DNA from: Gammaproteobacteria bacterium
GTDB lineage: Bacteria > Pseudomonadota > Gammaproteobacteria > Pseudomonadales > Cellvibrionaceae
Direction: 5' to 3'
Length of the DNA: 64,000 bases
NCBI GenBank assembly: GCA_004172865.1
Contig: SEBV01000010.1
Coordinates: 1-64,000, forward strand
Shown: positions 1 through 7,820 of the stretch, piece after piece
How the letters are laid out: each line of letters begins with the position of its first letter
Position numbering within the stretch: position 1 is the stretch's first letter
Translations under genes and position numbers: made by a program
Notes under the pieces: model-generated
What the model was told of the DNA's origin: nothing
What the model saw: only the letters and a program-made list of their open reading frames with translations
The model's database searches: none

Positions 1-854
1 ATTATTTTTGAAACTAAAATTTTTTTTTAAACTTAGATGAAAAACCTAAATCCCAGTATCATCTTAAAATTGTAAATTTGCGAAAACGTGCCAATGCCAA
101 ATCTGACTAGCACCACCTCTTACAGCGGTACTAGATAAATTGAAGGCGATTGATTCGGTAAACCATGATGAAATTACCCTGTAATCACACTCTAAGCAGA
201 ACGAACACTATTGGCCCCCAAGCACAGAATTGATCATAATTCATCCAATAAGATTGAATTTAAGTCAGTTTTCGCACTCAATAATCCCCCCCTATCCCCG
301 CTTTGACTACGAAATCCTTGCCACCAGGTGATGTTGGATCACAAAAAGCACCTGAAAACCCACCAATTTTGATATTTTGCGCCGCAAAGTCACCACATCC
401 GCCCCAGCCATACACTAAGCCCGCGTAACACATAGCCTTGAACCACTCTCATCCACATAATCGTTAAGCTCCCTCCAATGAAGCACGAGACAAGACGTTA
501 TAGAAAAAGTGACCAAAATACGTTTCCCACCAATACAACGCCGTCGCCCAAGCAAACCTATCAGAACGCCATTAGTAAACTTCGTTTTGACACTACATTC
601 TGGAGTGATGCCCGCTAGAAAAAATAGATAAGCCAGATCAAGCTCCCCCGCGAGGGATTAAAAAGACAAACCCAAAGACCAGTTATAAAAAACACTGTCA
701 GGCTCAGCGCCTACATTCGCTGAATCCAGCTGCACCAACATAGTGGAATAGCGATAAATTAGATTTGAGATTGATGAAGCCAACTAAATAATCAGCTTTT
801 GACTTAGGGGTAACCGAGGTGAGTTTTTCGAGCTATAAGATATTATGCAATTAA
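1..854. other. Stretch without a convincing complete gene
   Basis: This AT-rich stretch has no long open frame. The only protein-like reading is a short leftward frame at 278-448, listed separately. The rest has dense stops in all frames, and I see no promoter, repeat or RNA gene that I can defend. Confidence 0.5.
278..448 (-). pseudogene. Short glycine/cysteine-rich C-terminal fragment
   Basis: A leftward frame of about 56 codons reads EWFKAMCYAG, then GWGGCGDFAAQ and KIGGFSGAFCDP, and ends at TGA (278-280). The composition (Gly, Cys and aromatics, no charged filler) looks like a real secreted-protein tail rather than a random frame. It opens just after an in-frame TGA at 449-451 and the only ATG is at 433. 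No ribosome binding site is visible. I do not recognise the family. It could be the end of a decayed secreted protein or a small peptide gene. Confidence 0.25.
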
Positions 855-1130
855 TTAATTAGAGTCCGCCCAATCGTACTTGCACAACAATTTTATTCCG
901 TTCAACGGGTTAAGACCCATTGCTTCGCAGTATTGGACGTATTCGTGCACAGATAACTTCCTAATTCCGGTCTCTATTTTGGACACAATCTGATTCGATT
1001 CCCCTATCAACTTCCCCACATCGCGCACAGTTAAGCCCTGCTCGTCGCGAGCAGCTTTCAAGTAACGCAGTAAAGCCTGATAGTCTTTGTCGTTCACGGA
1101 TTTTATCATTGCGTAATAGTGTATATGCAT
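855..1130 (-). CDS. Small Xre-family HTH transcriptional regulator
   Basis: This 91-aa protein is essentially one helix-turn-helix domain of the Cro/C1 type (residues about 16-75). The central pattern is LRYLKAARDEQGLTVRDVGK, followed by ESNQIVSKIETG, where the recognition helix would sit. A short acidic tail follows. Proteins of this size act as dimeric DNA-binding repressors or as antitoxins. The gene is transcribed divergently from the unknown gene at 1239, so the 108-bp space between them probably carries both promoters and its operator. No toxin partner lies downstream of it. The HTH call is firm; the target is unknown. Confidence 0.85.
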   Translation of the reverse strand: MHIHYYAMIKSVNDKDYQALLRYLKAARDEQGLTVRDVGKLIGESNQIVSKIETGIRKLSVHEYVQYCEAMGLNPLNGIKLLCKYDWADSN

Positions 1131-1238
1131 GCTATTCTTGCCCCGAAATTGAAGGCAGAATTTACGGATTCACTAGTATTTTCTTGTTAATCAACTGTGA
1201 ACGAACAGACCTAATCATTGGCCTGTTTGCTCTGATCT

Positions 1239-1769
1239 ATGAATGAAGGCATCCATGTTGGAAAGAACACTGCCATGGTTCTACTGAACAAAAAAATTGG
1301 TACTTTGTGTATTGAATATCGTCCTCCAGAGACGATAGCGGCGCTATGTTTCGATGACGGTATGCTTAATGAAGATGATTGCGACCTGTTCGTATTGAAT
1401 ACCAAGTTTTTTCCGGGATACGTTCCTTTAATTCCGATATACGCGCTCGACGCGAAGTGTTACAGCCGGTTGAATATCAAGTGCTACTCAGTTTTCGATG
1501 CCCTCGATTTCGTCGACCACCTAGATCTCCGAGAATTTGAATTCACCTTTCTCGCATCGCGAACCGTAAGTTCCGGTGAGGCCCGAGATGAGTACGACAT
1601 CACTTCAATTTATTTTGAAGGCTCGCGCCTTGAGCTGTGGTCGCTGCGAATTAAGGTTGCCCAGAAAAATGAACCTATCGTGATCACGAACAGAGAATCG
1701 CCGAAGGAAATACCAACGGCCTTCAAAATTATTTATGAGAAGCAAGACCAAATGGTTGCATCGTTGTAA
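1239..1769 (+). CDS. Hypothetical protein, first gene of a coupled pair
   Basis: This 176-aa soluble protein has no signal peptide or membrane segment and belongs to no family I recognise. It has a mixed alpha/beta composition with a DDGMLNEDDCDLF acidic patch near residue 45. The start is uncertain. ATG at 1239 lacks a clear ribosome binding site, and a second ATG at 1275 follows a GGAAAG-like sequence at a long spacing. Its stop overlaps the next start as TAATG, so the two products are probably made together. The run of same-strand genes continues to 3988, which may be one operon. Confidence 0.6.
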   Translation: MNEGIHVGKNTAMVLLNKKIGTLCIEYRPPETIAALCFDDGMLNEDDCDLFVLNTKFFPGYVPLIPIYALDAKCYSRLNIKCYSVFDALDFVDHLDLREFEFTFLASRTVSSGEARDEYDITSIYFEGSRLELWSLRIKVAQKNEPIVITNRESPKEIPTAFKIIYEKQDQMVASL

Positions 1770-1975
1770 TGAACACCCGCGTCTGGTGCCCCCAATGCAT
1801 TGAACCCGCCCCTTGTATTTGCACGATAAAATTTGGGTCCTGTGACAGGTGCCGGGAAAAAGTATTAAGAAATGTTTCATGCCCTATATGCTCACACTAC
1901 GTAAAGCAGAAAGCGAACATAGTGAATCTTCAAACTTATCAACATTTGCGGCTTGAATACATTTTCAATGATTAA
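1769..1975 (+). CDS. Small cysteine-rich, probable zinc-binding protein
   Basis: This 68-aa protein has four cysteine pairs: C7-x2-C10, C16-x-C18, C25-x2-C28 and C38-x2-C41. The spacing suits one or two zinc-ribbon or knuckle sites. The C-terminal 25 residues lack cysteine. The start is fixed by the TAATG overlap with the upstream gene, which implies translational coupling. Zinc knuckles this small often mediate nucleic-acid or protein contacts, but no specific role is evident. Zinc binding is inferred from the cysteine pattern alone. Confidence 0.6.
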   Translation: MNTRVWCPQCIEPAPCICTIKFGSCDRCREKVLRNVSCPICSHYVKQKANIVNLQTYQHLRLEYIFND

Positions 1976-2043
1976 TCTTCATTCTGATCTCCCCTCAAAC
2001 AGTCGTTGCGAAAATATTACCTTTACTGAGCAGGTGATGAAAA

Positions 2044-2523
2044 TTGGCAGATATAGTCTCCGAGTTAGATTCGATCTTTCAGTCGATATGTCCTAATGCC
2101 GAAAATTTTTGGCGGGGACCAGATTTTTGTCATATCTCGAAACGTCATTTGCACGCAGCACTTCACTGGTTCGAATATGTAGCCAATGAAGATAGACGGA
2201 ATTTATCAAATCCTGAAAAGCGGAAAATGTTAGGCAACCTTTCACAGGATCAATACAACCGCCTATCCACAAATGATGTTGGGGAAATACCAGAAACCGA
2301 CATAAAGAACGCAATTGAACGGGTCAGCGTTCTGATAGCAATATTTAAAACCTCCTACGCCCTGGTAGGCCGCGAGCATGTTTATTCCATATTTAGTGCG
2401 CCAAACTCCAATCCAAAATTTAACGGAAAATCTTTTAAGGAAAATTTACTTTCAAGTGACTCGACGCAACCATTTTATGTTATCTGGAAGTATCTATATG
2501 ACTCCTTTTTTTATAATTCTTAA
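2044..2523 (+). CDS. ParS/MbcA-like two-domain protein (paralogue 1)
   Basis: This 159-aa protein aligns along its length with those at 11036 and 39638. Shared landmarks are HLHAALHWF near residue 35, NLS..EK.K.LG, an ERVSVLIAIFK helix, and a C-terminal SNPKFNGKSFKENLL segment. In that family the C-terminal part resembles the DUF2384 toxin-binding domain of Xre/MbcA/ParS antitoxins, and the N-terminal part is HTH-like. The start is TTG at 2044, supported by AGGTGAT six or seven bases upstream; the nearby ATG at 2039 runs into a stop after 18 codons. The HAD-antitoxin fusion begins 14 bases downstream. It is the most diverged of the three copies. Confidence 0.6.
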   Translation: MADIVSELDSIFQSICPNAENFWRGPDFCHISKRHLHAALHWFEYVANEDRRNLSNPEKRKMLGNLSQDQYNRLSTNDVGEIPETDIKNAIERVSVLIAIFKTSYALVGREHVYSIFSAPNSNPKFNGKSFKENLLSSDSTQPFYVIWKYLYDSFFYNS

Positions 2524-2536
2524 AAGGTCATGAGAA

Positions 2537-3280
2537 ATGAAGATCATAGCACTCGATGTGGAACGCACATTAATCTCAAGCGCCGTTTCTCAATTTCCGC
2601 GAGATGGCCTTTTTAATTTTCTAGAAAATTGTCGAACGATATGTGAGAGGATTGTAATTTTTACCACGATAAAAGAACCCAGGTTTAGATCCATAGCCAC
2701 GTTGCTAGTTGCGGAGGGTTCAGCACCTGATTGGTTTGAGGTGATTGAGTACGTAGACTGGAGCGGCTCCAAAAAAGATTTGAGCTTCGTTATCGATGCG
2801 AACATAGATGAAATTCTTTTAATTGATGATTGCATTGACTATGTCCAATCAGGGCAAGCGACCTCGTGGATCGAAATCGCACCTTTTGTAGCGCCATATT
2901 TACCAGATGGTGAGCTTCAACGAGTTTACAATTTGATACTTGAAAAATTTTCTAGCAAGACTCAACAAAAGCTTCCCTGCCAGCTTTCAGCTGATATTAA
3001 TGAAGAAGATAAAATTATCGAAGACATTTACCGTGCGATAGTGCGAACGAACGCTCATTCATCGCTTTCTGAACCACATTTGCAAGCAACGGCGTTACCA
3101 TCCATTGAGAATGCTGCGGTCACATTATTTGAAGGAAACCGTGAAGCGGCAAACACATGGCTGAATCTCCCGCTTGACATTTTAGGGGGTGAATCCCCAC
3201 TCAAACATTCACAAACACGACAAGGGATGAAAGAATCGCTCCAATTAATTGGACGCTTAATTAACGGCGTGTTTAGCTAA
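2537..3280 (+). CDS. NIF-type HAD domain fused to an antitoxin toxin-binding domain
   Basis: This is a 247-aa two-part protein. Residues 1-140 form a HAD-like fold: motif I DVERT (second acidic residue Glu instead of Asp), motif II in IVIFTT, a Lys in SGSKKDL, and motif IV EILLIDD. After a linker, residues about 190-247 read NREAANTWLNLP, ILGGESPLKHSQT, then LIGRLINGVFS. This is the signature of the Xre/MbcA/ParS C-terminal toxin-binding domain (DUF2384). The DUF2384 HTH half is absent. It has a GGTCATGAG-type leader and follows the ParS-like gene by 13 bases. A HAD domain in place of the antitoxin DNA-binding domain is unusual. Phosphatase activity is not shown. Confidence 0.7.
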   Translation: MKIIALDVERTLISSAVSQFPRDGLFNFLENCRTICERIVIFTTIKEPRFRSIATLLVAEGSAPDWFEVIEYVDWSGSKKDLSFVIDANIDEILLIDDCIDYVQSGQATSWIEIAPFVAPYLPDGELQRVYNLILEKFSSKTQQKLPCQLSADINEEDKIIEDIYRAIVRTNAHSSLSEPHLQATALPSIENAAVTLFEGNREAANTWLNLPLDILGGESPLKHSQTRQGMKESLQLIGRLINGVFS

Positions 3281-3364
3281 GTTGCTCAACAGTAAATCGA
3301 CAATATTGAAGTTCGTGAGTGGTAAGTCGCCTCAAATGTTCGATGACATTTTAATAGAGACTTT

Positions 3365-3988
3365 ATGAAATTAATTGTATTTGATTTGTTTGGCACCCTT
3401 ATCGAACACCAAATCAGGAATAGTCCCTACCGAACATTAATTGAATATGGAAGAAGCCATTCAAGACCGGTCCGAGAAAATGATGCTCGACAAATCATGT
3501 CTTTGAATTTAAATCTCAGAGGAATCGCAAGCCAGTTGGGAATTGTCGCTCCAAATAATTTTCTTAGCGAGTTAGAGCAACAGATCAATGAAGAAATCGA
3601 AGCGCTCACGCTTTTTGACGATGTCTACGAAACTCTTACATCTCTTGCAGATTCAAAAATGCCCATCGCGATATGCTCAAATCTTGCCCAGCCCTATGGT
3701 CGAGCGGTAGACAATTTACTCAACACATTTAGTCTACATAAATTTTTAAGCTATGAACTTGGATGTATAAAACCTGATCAAGAAATTTACCAAAAAATTT
3801 CTGAGACTATTAACCTACACCCTAAACAAATCCTCTTGGTTGGCGACAACAAATATTGTGATTACCTTGGACCCATGAAATTTGGATTTCAAGCAAGACA
3901 TCTAATTCGACAAGGAAGTTGCGGTGGTGGAGAAATCACTAACCTGAAAAGCGTAATGTCCATTGTAAAAAGCCAACGATTTTCTTGA
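3365..3988 (+). CDS. HAD family hydrolase, 207 aa (paralogue 1)
   Basis: This is a haloacid dehalogenase-superfamily hydrolase. Motif I is FDLFGTL (nucleophile Asp7), motif II is ICSNLA, the motif III Lys is in GCIKPDQEIY, and motif IV is LLVGDNKYCD. A helical cap (about 15-85) contains NSPYRTLIEYG, DARQIM and LTLFDDV. Length and motifs match the gene at 10233 almost position for position, roughly every second residue. Such proteins dephosphorylate small metabolites; the substrate is unknown. The 84-bp gap to the upstream fusion gene leaves open whether they share a transcript. Both HAD copies lie beside a ParS-like gene. Confidence 0.85.
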   Translation: MKLIVFDLFGTLIEHQIRNSPYRTLIEYGRSHSRPVRENDARQIMSLNLNLRGIASQLGIVAPNNFLSELEQQINEEIEALTLFDDVYETLTSLADSKMPIAICSNLAQPYGRAVDNLLNTFSLHKFLSYELGCIKPDQEIYQKISETINLHPKQILLVGDNKYCDYLGPMKFGFQARHLIRQGSCGGGEITNLKSVMSIVKSQRFS

Positions 3989-4131
3989 TGTAAGACTGCC
4001 CGATTAATGGATTGAACTGTACGATTTTTAGGTAAACCTAATTGAAGCGTCATTTGTTTGATGTACTGTAAGAAATGAAATTTTATTTCAGTTTTTTGTT
4101 ATATATTCACCGTGTTGCGTTAACTCACCGT

Positions 4132-4159
4132 AGTTTGATTTAGGTCAAAAAATCAAACT
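4132..4159. repeat. 10-bp inverted repeat, possible operator
   Basis: AGTTTGATTT (4132-4141) and AAATCAAACT (4150-4159) are perfectly complementary around an 8-base loop. It is AT-rich with no following T-run, so an operator is more likely than a terminator. It lies about 65 bp before the small ORF at 4225. Confidence 0.45.
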
Positions 4160-4224
4160 GGCATGGTAGAACCAGTATCATCCACACTACAGGATAGAAT
4201 CTTCTCGTCCTTTTCGGGAGGCCT

Positions 4225-4335
4225 ATGAAGAAAATCCCTCAGATAGAAGCCACCAAAGACTCTATAAGAATGATGTGCTCAGAAGAGCATGTCCGTAATG
4301 ATTGCAATGGCGAATACGAATTTGCGTTCATTTAA
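4225..4335 (+). CDS. Possible 36-aa small protein
   Basis: The ORF MKKIPQIEATKDSIRMMCSE... runs 36 codons to TAA at 4333. Its support is a near-consensus GGGAGG ending five bases before the ATG, better than most sites in this window. There is no homology I recognise and no membrane segment. It could be a genuine small protein or the 5' remnant of a decayed gene. Confidence 0.35.
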   Translation: MKKIPQIEATKDSIRMMCSEEHVRNDCNGEYEFAFI

Positions 4336-4605
4336 AGAAGACGAAGGTTGGCAATAAGACGTCGATGCTTCTCAGCAGTCGTAAAGGCTCAACATCAAAG
4401 GGAGTGGAAAAATAATAGGATCCTATCTAAATCCCTTCAACGAAAAAATCTAACTGGTTTAAAGCTGCGAGAACAGTAGCAATAAGCGCCACAAAACACT
4501 CTAAATGGGCATGGTTCACCAATATCGGCTGATAGATTTGTTAAACTCACAGGCTGATTTTCATCAACCGACTACAAAAGGCATTTCGTTACGGAGATTA
4601 GTTTC

Positions 4606-7551
4606 TTGGATAATGGTTTAACATTTAAGGAAAACAAATGGATCGCTCTTTTACAATGTCGCAAACAAAACGTTATTCAATTGTGTGATCAAAAAATCGC
4701 AATAAATGGGCTTGATGTTAAACCATTTGAAATCGATGCGGTAACGTCGAAAAACGTTTTCCCCTGGAGCGTATTTGAGCTGCAAAAAATAACAATTGGT
4801 TATTTTATCAATAAAGAAAAACAACACATTACCTGCATCGCCCCGAGTGGTATTTCGCAAGAAATAATTAACAACCTTCATTCATCCATACAACATGCGT
4901 TAACGGAAATCATTGACAAGCTTGACCACTCCATCACAGAAATTCAGAACAACATAAATCTAACCTTTAAAGAAAAAACGTACATACGACATTCAAAAGC
5001 AAGTGATCTCGTTAACTCATGTAAACCGATTTACAAAACATCAGCAAGCATAATAAATTTTTTAGAAAAAAATACGTTTCTATCTAGCCTGCAAAAAATT
5101 GCCTTCGCCGATTTAAAAAAGACACTCAATCATACGCACCCGTACATACATGATTCGGATACAACGAGACATGCATATAATAAAAAATACATGGACTTTT
5201 TTCGCGTAGCGGACGCTGACTATTTTAAAAGAGTTGAATCAAGCCCTCTCACGGAGGAGCAAATAGATGCGGCGCTCACATTTGAAGATGCAACTTTGGT
5301 TGGCGCAGCTGCCGGTTCGGGAAAAAGCTCGTGCATTGTCGGTAAAATCGGATTCGCCTTAAAAAATAACCTGTTTAATGATGATGAAATCATCGCACTT
5401 GCTTACAACAAGGATGCCGCCGCAAGCCTCGCAGAACGCTTGGAGAAAAAACTTTCGATTGTATTAAATCGAAAAATCAATGTTCGCTCAAAAACGTTTC
5501 ACAGTTTTGGATTATCCATCCTTGCAGACCATAAAGGAGAGGATTATTCGATTAGGGTGCTAAAGGAAGAAGGCAATGAGGAAGGTCGCTGTATAAAAAA
5601 GGCAATTGAAAATTTGATCACAACAAACAGTGAATTTCAGAGGCTCGTTGCGGATTGGATTTGCTACGCCTCTTATGAATCTCCACAGCCCGTCGGAATT
5701 AGTGATGATCTGGATCAGTGCCAGAAGCTTTATGAGGAATGTTGTTTAGAACGCATTCGGGCACGTAAAAATTCTGATCGCAAATCCTATCTCGCTACGA
5801 TTCCTACCTTTGATGACAAAGTTTATGTTCGCTCGCTTGAAGAGCGCTCCATTGCTAACTGGCTGCTATTACGTGGGGTTCAATTTTCTTACGAAAAGGC
5901 AGACTTCGAGGGTGGCAAACGATTAGGCTTACCAAAAACCGACGCTGGCAAACAACGACCTTATAATCCCGATTTTACCTATACATTAACAGTTGATCCT
6001 GAAAGCGAAACACCAACGGAACTTACCATCATTCATGAACACTTCGGCCTTGACGAGCATGGTCGAGCGCCCGACTGGATGGGAGGAGTCAAGTACGAGG
6101 AGCAAGCGAAAAGTAAACGCAAAATGCTTGCACAGTGGATTGAGGACACCGCTAGCTACCCTAATCGAATTGCTTTTTTCGAAACGAGAAGCAGTCAAAT
6201 TCGCAATGGTTCAATTTGGAATCTTTTAGAAACTACCCTCAAACGTTACGGAATTCCTGTTAGCGAACCTTCCGACGAAATTCGTGAGCGAGCCATTAAT
6301 AATTTTCGCGAGTCGAAAGAATTTGAAAAAACCATCATCGACTTCGTCATGAAATATAAAGATTCGGGTTTTGATCAGGCTGGGGTTTTTGACCGAGCAA
6401 AACGCAGCACAATTCCTTACAGACAGTCTCAGTTTTTGAAAATTGCTTTTATGGTACTTGATGCTTACCAACAGGAATTGGGTGAAAGAATTGATTTTCC
6501 GGACATGCTTAGAGAAGCTATCGATATTTTGAAACGTCCTTCGGATAAAACGTATCCCAAACTCGTTCTCGTTGATGAATTCCAGGATATCTCACACCTT
6601 AAAGCATCACTTGTCAAAGCGTTGCTTGATACGCAGCCAAACGACTCCCTCGTATTTTTTGTCGGTGATGACTGGCAAACAATAAACCGTTTTTCGGGGT
6701 CTGATGTCTCGATATTTACAGGTGCGTCGGATTATTTTAATCGTCACACTGCCCTTTTGGATTTAACAAAAACGTTTCGTTGTGGGCGAGGCATAGCAGA
6801 AGTTTCTCGTGACATCGTACTTACCAACAAAAATCAATCGCGAAAGCAGGTTGTAGCAAGTGATCCAATCATCACTAACGAGATACGCATTGTTTTCCAT
6901 GGCTCCGAAAGTGAGGATAGACAAAACGCAGTCCACGAGGCTCTAGACGCGATTATTGTTTCCGCTACGCAACATCTCTCTGGGGAAATTAAGAACCGGC
7001 TTCCCTCCGTTAATCTGTTAACCCGCACGACCAGCGAGTACACCGTTCCGGAAGGTCTGGATGAGGTTTTTCTCAAAGGGATCGCCAAGCACTACAAACA
7101 AAAACTTGAAATACGCGATATGACGATTCATAAATCGAAAGGATTAGAGGCGGATTTTATTATTATGGCAGGCCTCGAGTCTGGCCCACGCGGATTTCCC
7201 GATGAGCGTGCACCTGAACCACTTTTCGATTTAGTATTGCCAACGCTCACGAGCAGTATCGAAGAGGAGAGACGCTTGTTTTACGTTGGACTTACCCGGG
7301 CGCGCCACCAAGTTATTATTCTCGCGAATGCGCAAAGGCCAAGTCCGTTCATTTTCGAGCTGGAAAAGCTCAAAGAAAAATTCTCTTGTATCGAGTGGGT
7401 TCCGACCGACGTTGGGAGAAAGCCATGTCCAAAATGCAAAGTTGGCTCCCTGATGCATTACAAGCGTGCCGATGTTTGTAGTCGAATGCATGCATGCGGA
7501 TACCGCCCGAAGCGCTTAAAGAATTTCCCAGCAGCTTTCAGAAAAATTTAA
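4606..7551 (+). CDS. UvrD/HelD-like SF1 helicase with inserted nuclease domain and zinc finger
   Basis: This 981-aa superfamily 1A DNA helicase has Walker A GAAAGSGKSS near residue 233, motif II LVLVDEFQDIS near 653, GDDWQTINRF, TFRCGRG, and the motif V/VI region MTIHKSKGLEADF then LFYVGLTRAR. Between motifs Ia and II (about 405-500) is a PD-(D/E)XK-like insert: RSLEERSIANWL, NPDFTY and IIHEHFGL. The C-terminus has a CPKC...C...C topoisomerase-type zinc knuckle (about 941-967). The overall form recalls E. coli HelD (helicase IV) but is longer, with an N-terminal extension. The TTG start at 4606 is set by ACGGAG nine bases upstream. It probably unwinds and cuts DNA, perhaps in defence. It stands alone. 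Confidence 0.85.
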   Translation: MDNGLTFKENKWIALLQCRKQNVIQLCDQKIAINGLDVKPFEIDAVTSKNVFPWSVFELQKITIGYFINKEKQHITCIAPSGISQEIINNLHSSIQHALTEIIDKLDHSITEIQNNINLTFKEKTYIRHSKASDLVNSCKPIYKTSASIINFLEKNTFLSSLQKIAFADLKKTLNHTHPYIHDSDTTRHAYNKKYMDFFRVADADYFKRVESSPLTEEQIDAALTFEDATLVGAAAGSGKSSCIVGKIGFALKNNLFNDDEIIALAYNKDAAASLAERLEKKLSIVLNRKINVRSKTFHSFGLSILADHKGEDYSIRVLKEEGNEEGRCIKKAIENLITTNSEFQRLVADWICYASYESPQPVGISDDLDQCQKLYEECCLERIRARKNSDRKSYLATIPTFDDKVYVRSLEERSIANWLLLRGVQFSYEKADFEGGKRLGLPKTDAGKQRPYNPDFTYTLTVDPESETPTELTIIHEHFGLDEHGRAPDWMGGVKYEEQAKSKRKMLAQWIEDTASYPNRIAFFETRSSQIRNGSIWNLLETTLKRYGIPVSEPSDEIRERAINNFRESKEFEKTIIDFVMKYKDSGFDQAGVFDRAKRSTIPYRQSQFLKIAFMVLDAYQQELGERIDFPDMLREAIDILKRPSDKTYPKLVLVDEFQDISHLKASLVKALLDTQPNDSLVFFVGDDWQTINRFSGSDVSIFTGASDYFNRHTALLDLTKTFRCGRGIAEVSRDIVLTNKNQSRKQVVASDPIITNEIRIVFHGSESEDRQNAVHEALDAIIVSATQHLSGEIKNRLPSVNLLTRTTSEYTVPEGLDEVFLKGIAKHYKQKLEIRDMTIHKSKGLEADFIIMAGLESGPRGFPDERAPEPLFDLVLPTLTSSIEEERRLFYVGLTRARHQVIILANAQRPSPFIFELEKLKEKFSCIEWVPTDVGRKPCPKCKVGSLMHYKRADVCSRMHACGYRPKRLKNFPAAFRKI

Positions 7552-7820
7552 ATCGCTTTACTGTGCGTGAACGTTTCGGTTGGATAACGGAATATCAAAC
7601 AAACCTAAAAGGTATTTAGAGTCATTGCCGATCCCAATCTAATCTCCTTATCGTCTCGACAATTGGGTCGCCAGGAATTCCGCTGTGCGTTCAGTTCTTC
7701 ACTTGGATTAATTTTAAAAATTATGTACGGTATAAGTCCTCTAAACCGCCGAATCAATTCTACGTATAAAATGAATTCGCTTTTTAACAAAAAGTTCGTA
7801 AATATCTCCACTAAAGACAT

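Larger units (their letters stand above)
3989..4605. other. Long intergenic region before the helicase
   Basis: This 617-bp region is AT-rich and lies between two rightward genes. It contains an inverted repeat at 4132-4159 and a 36-codon ORF with a strong ribosome binding site at 4225-4335, both listed separately. The remainder shows no gene. The helicase ribosome binding site (ACGGAG, 4591-4596) closes it. Confidence 0.5.
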
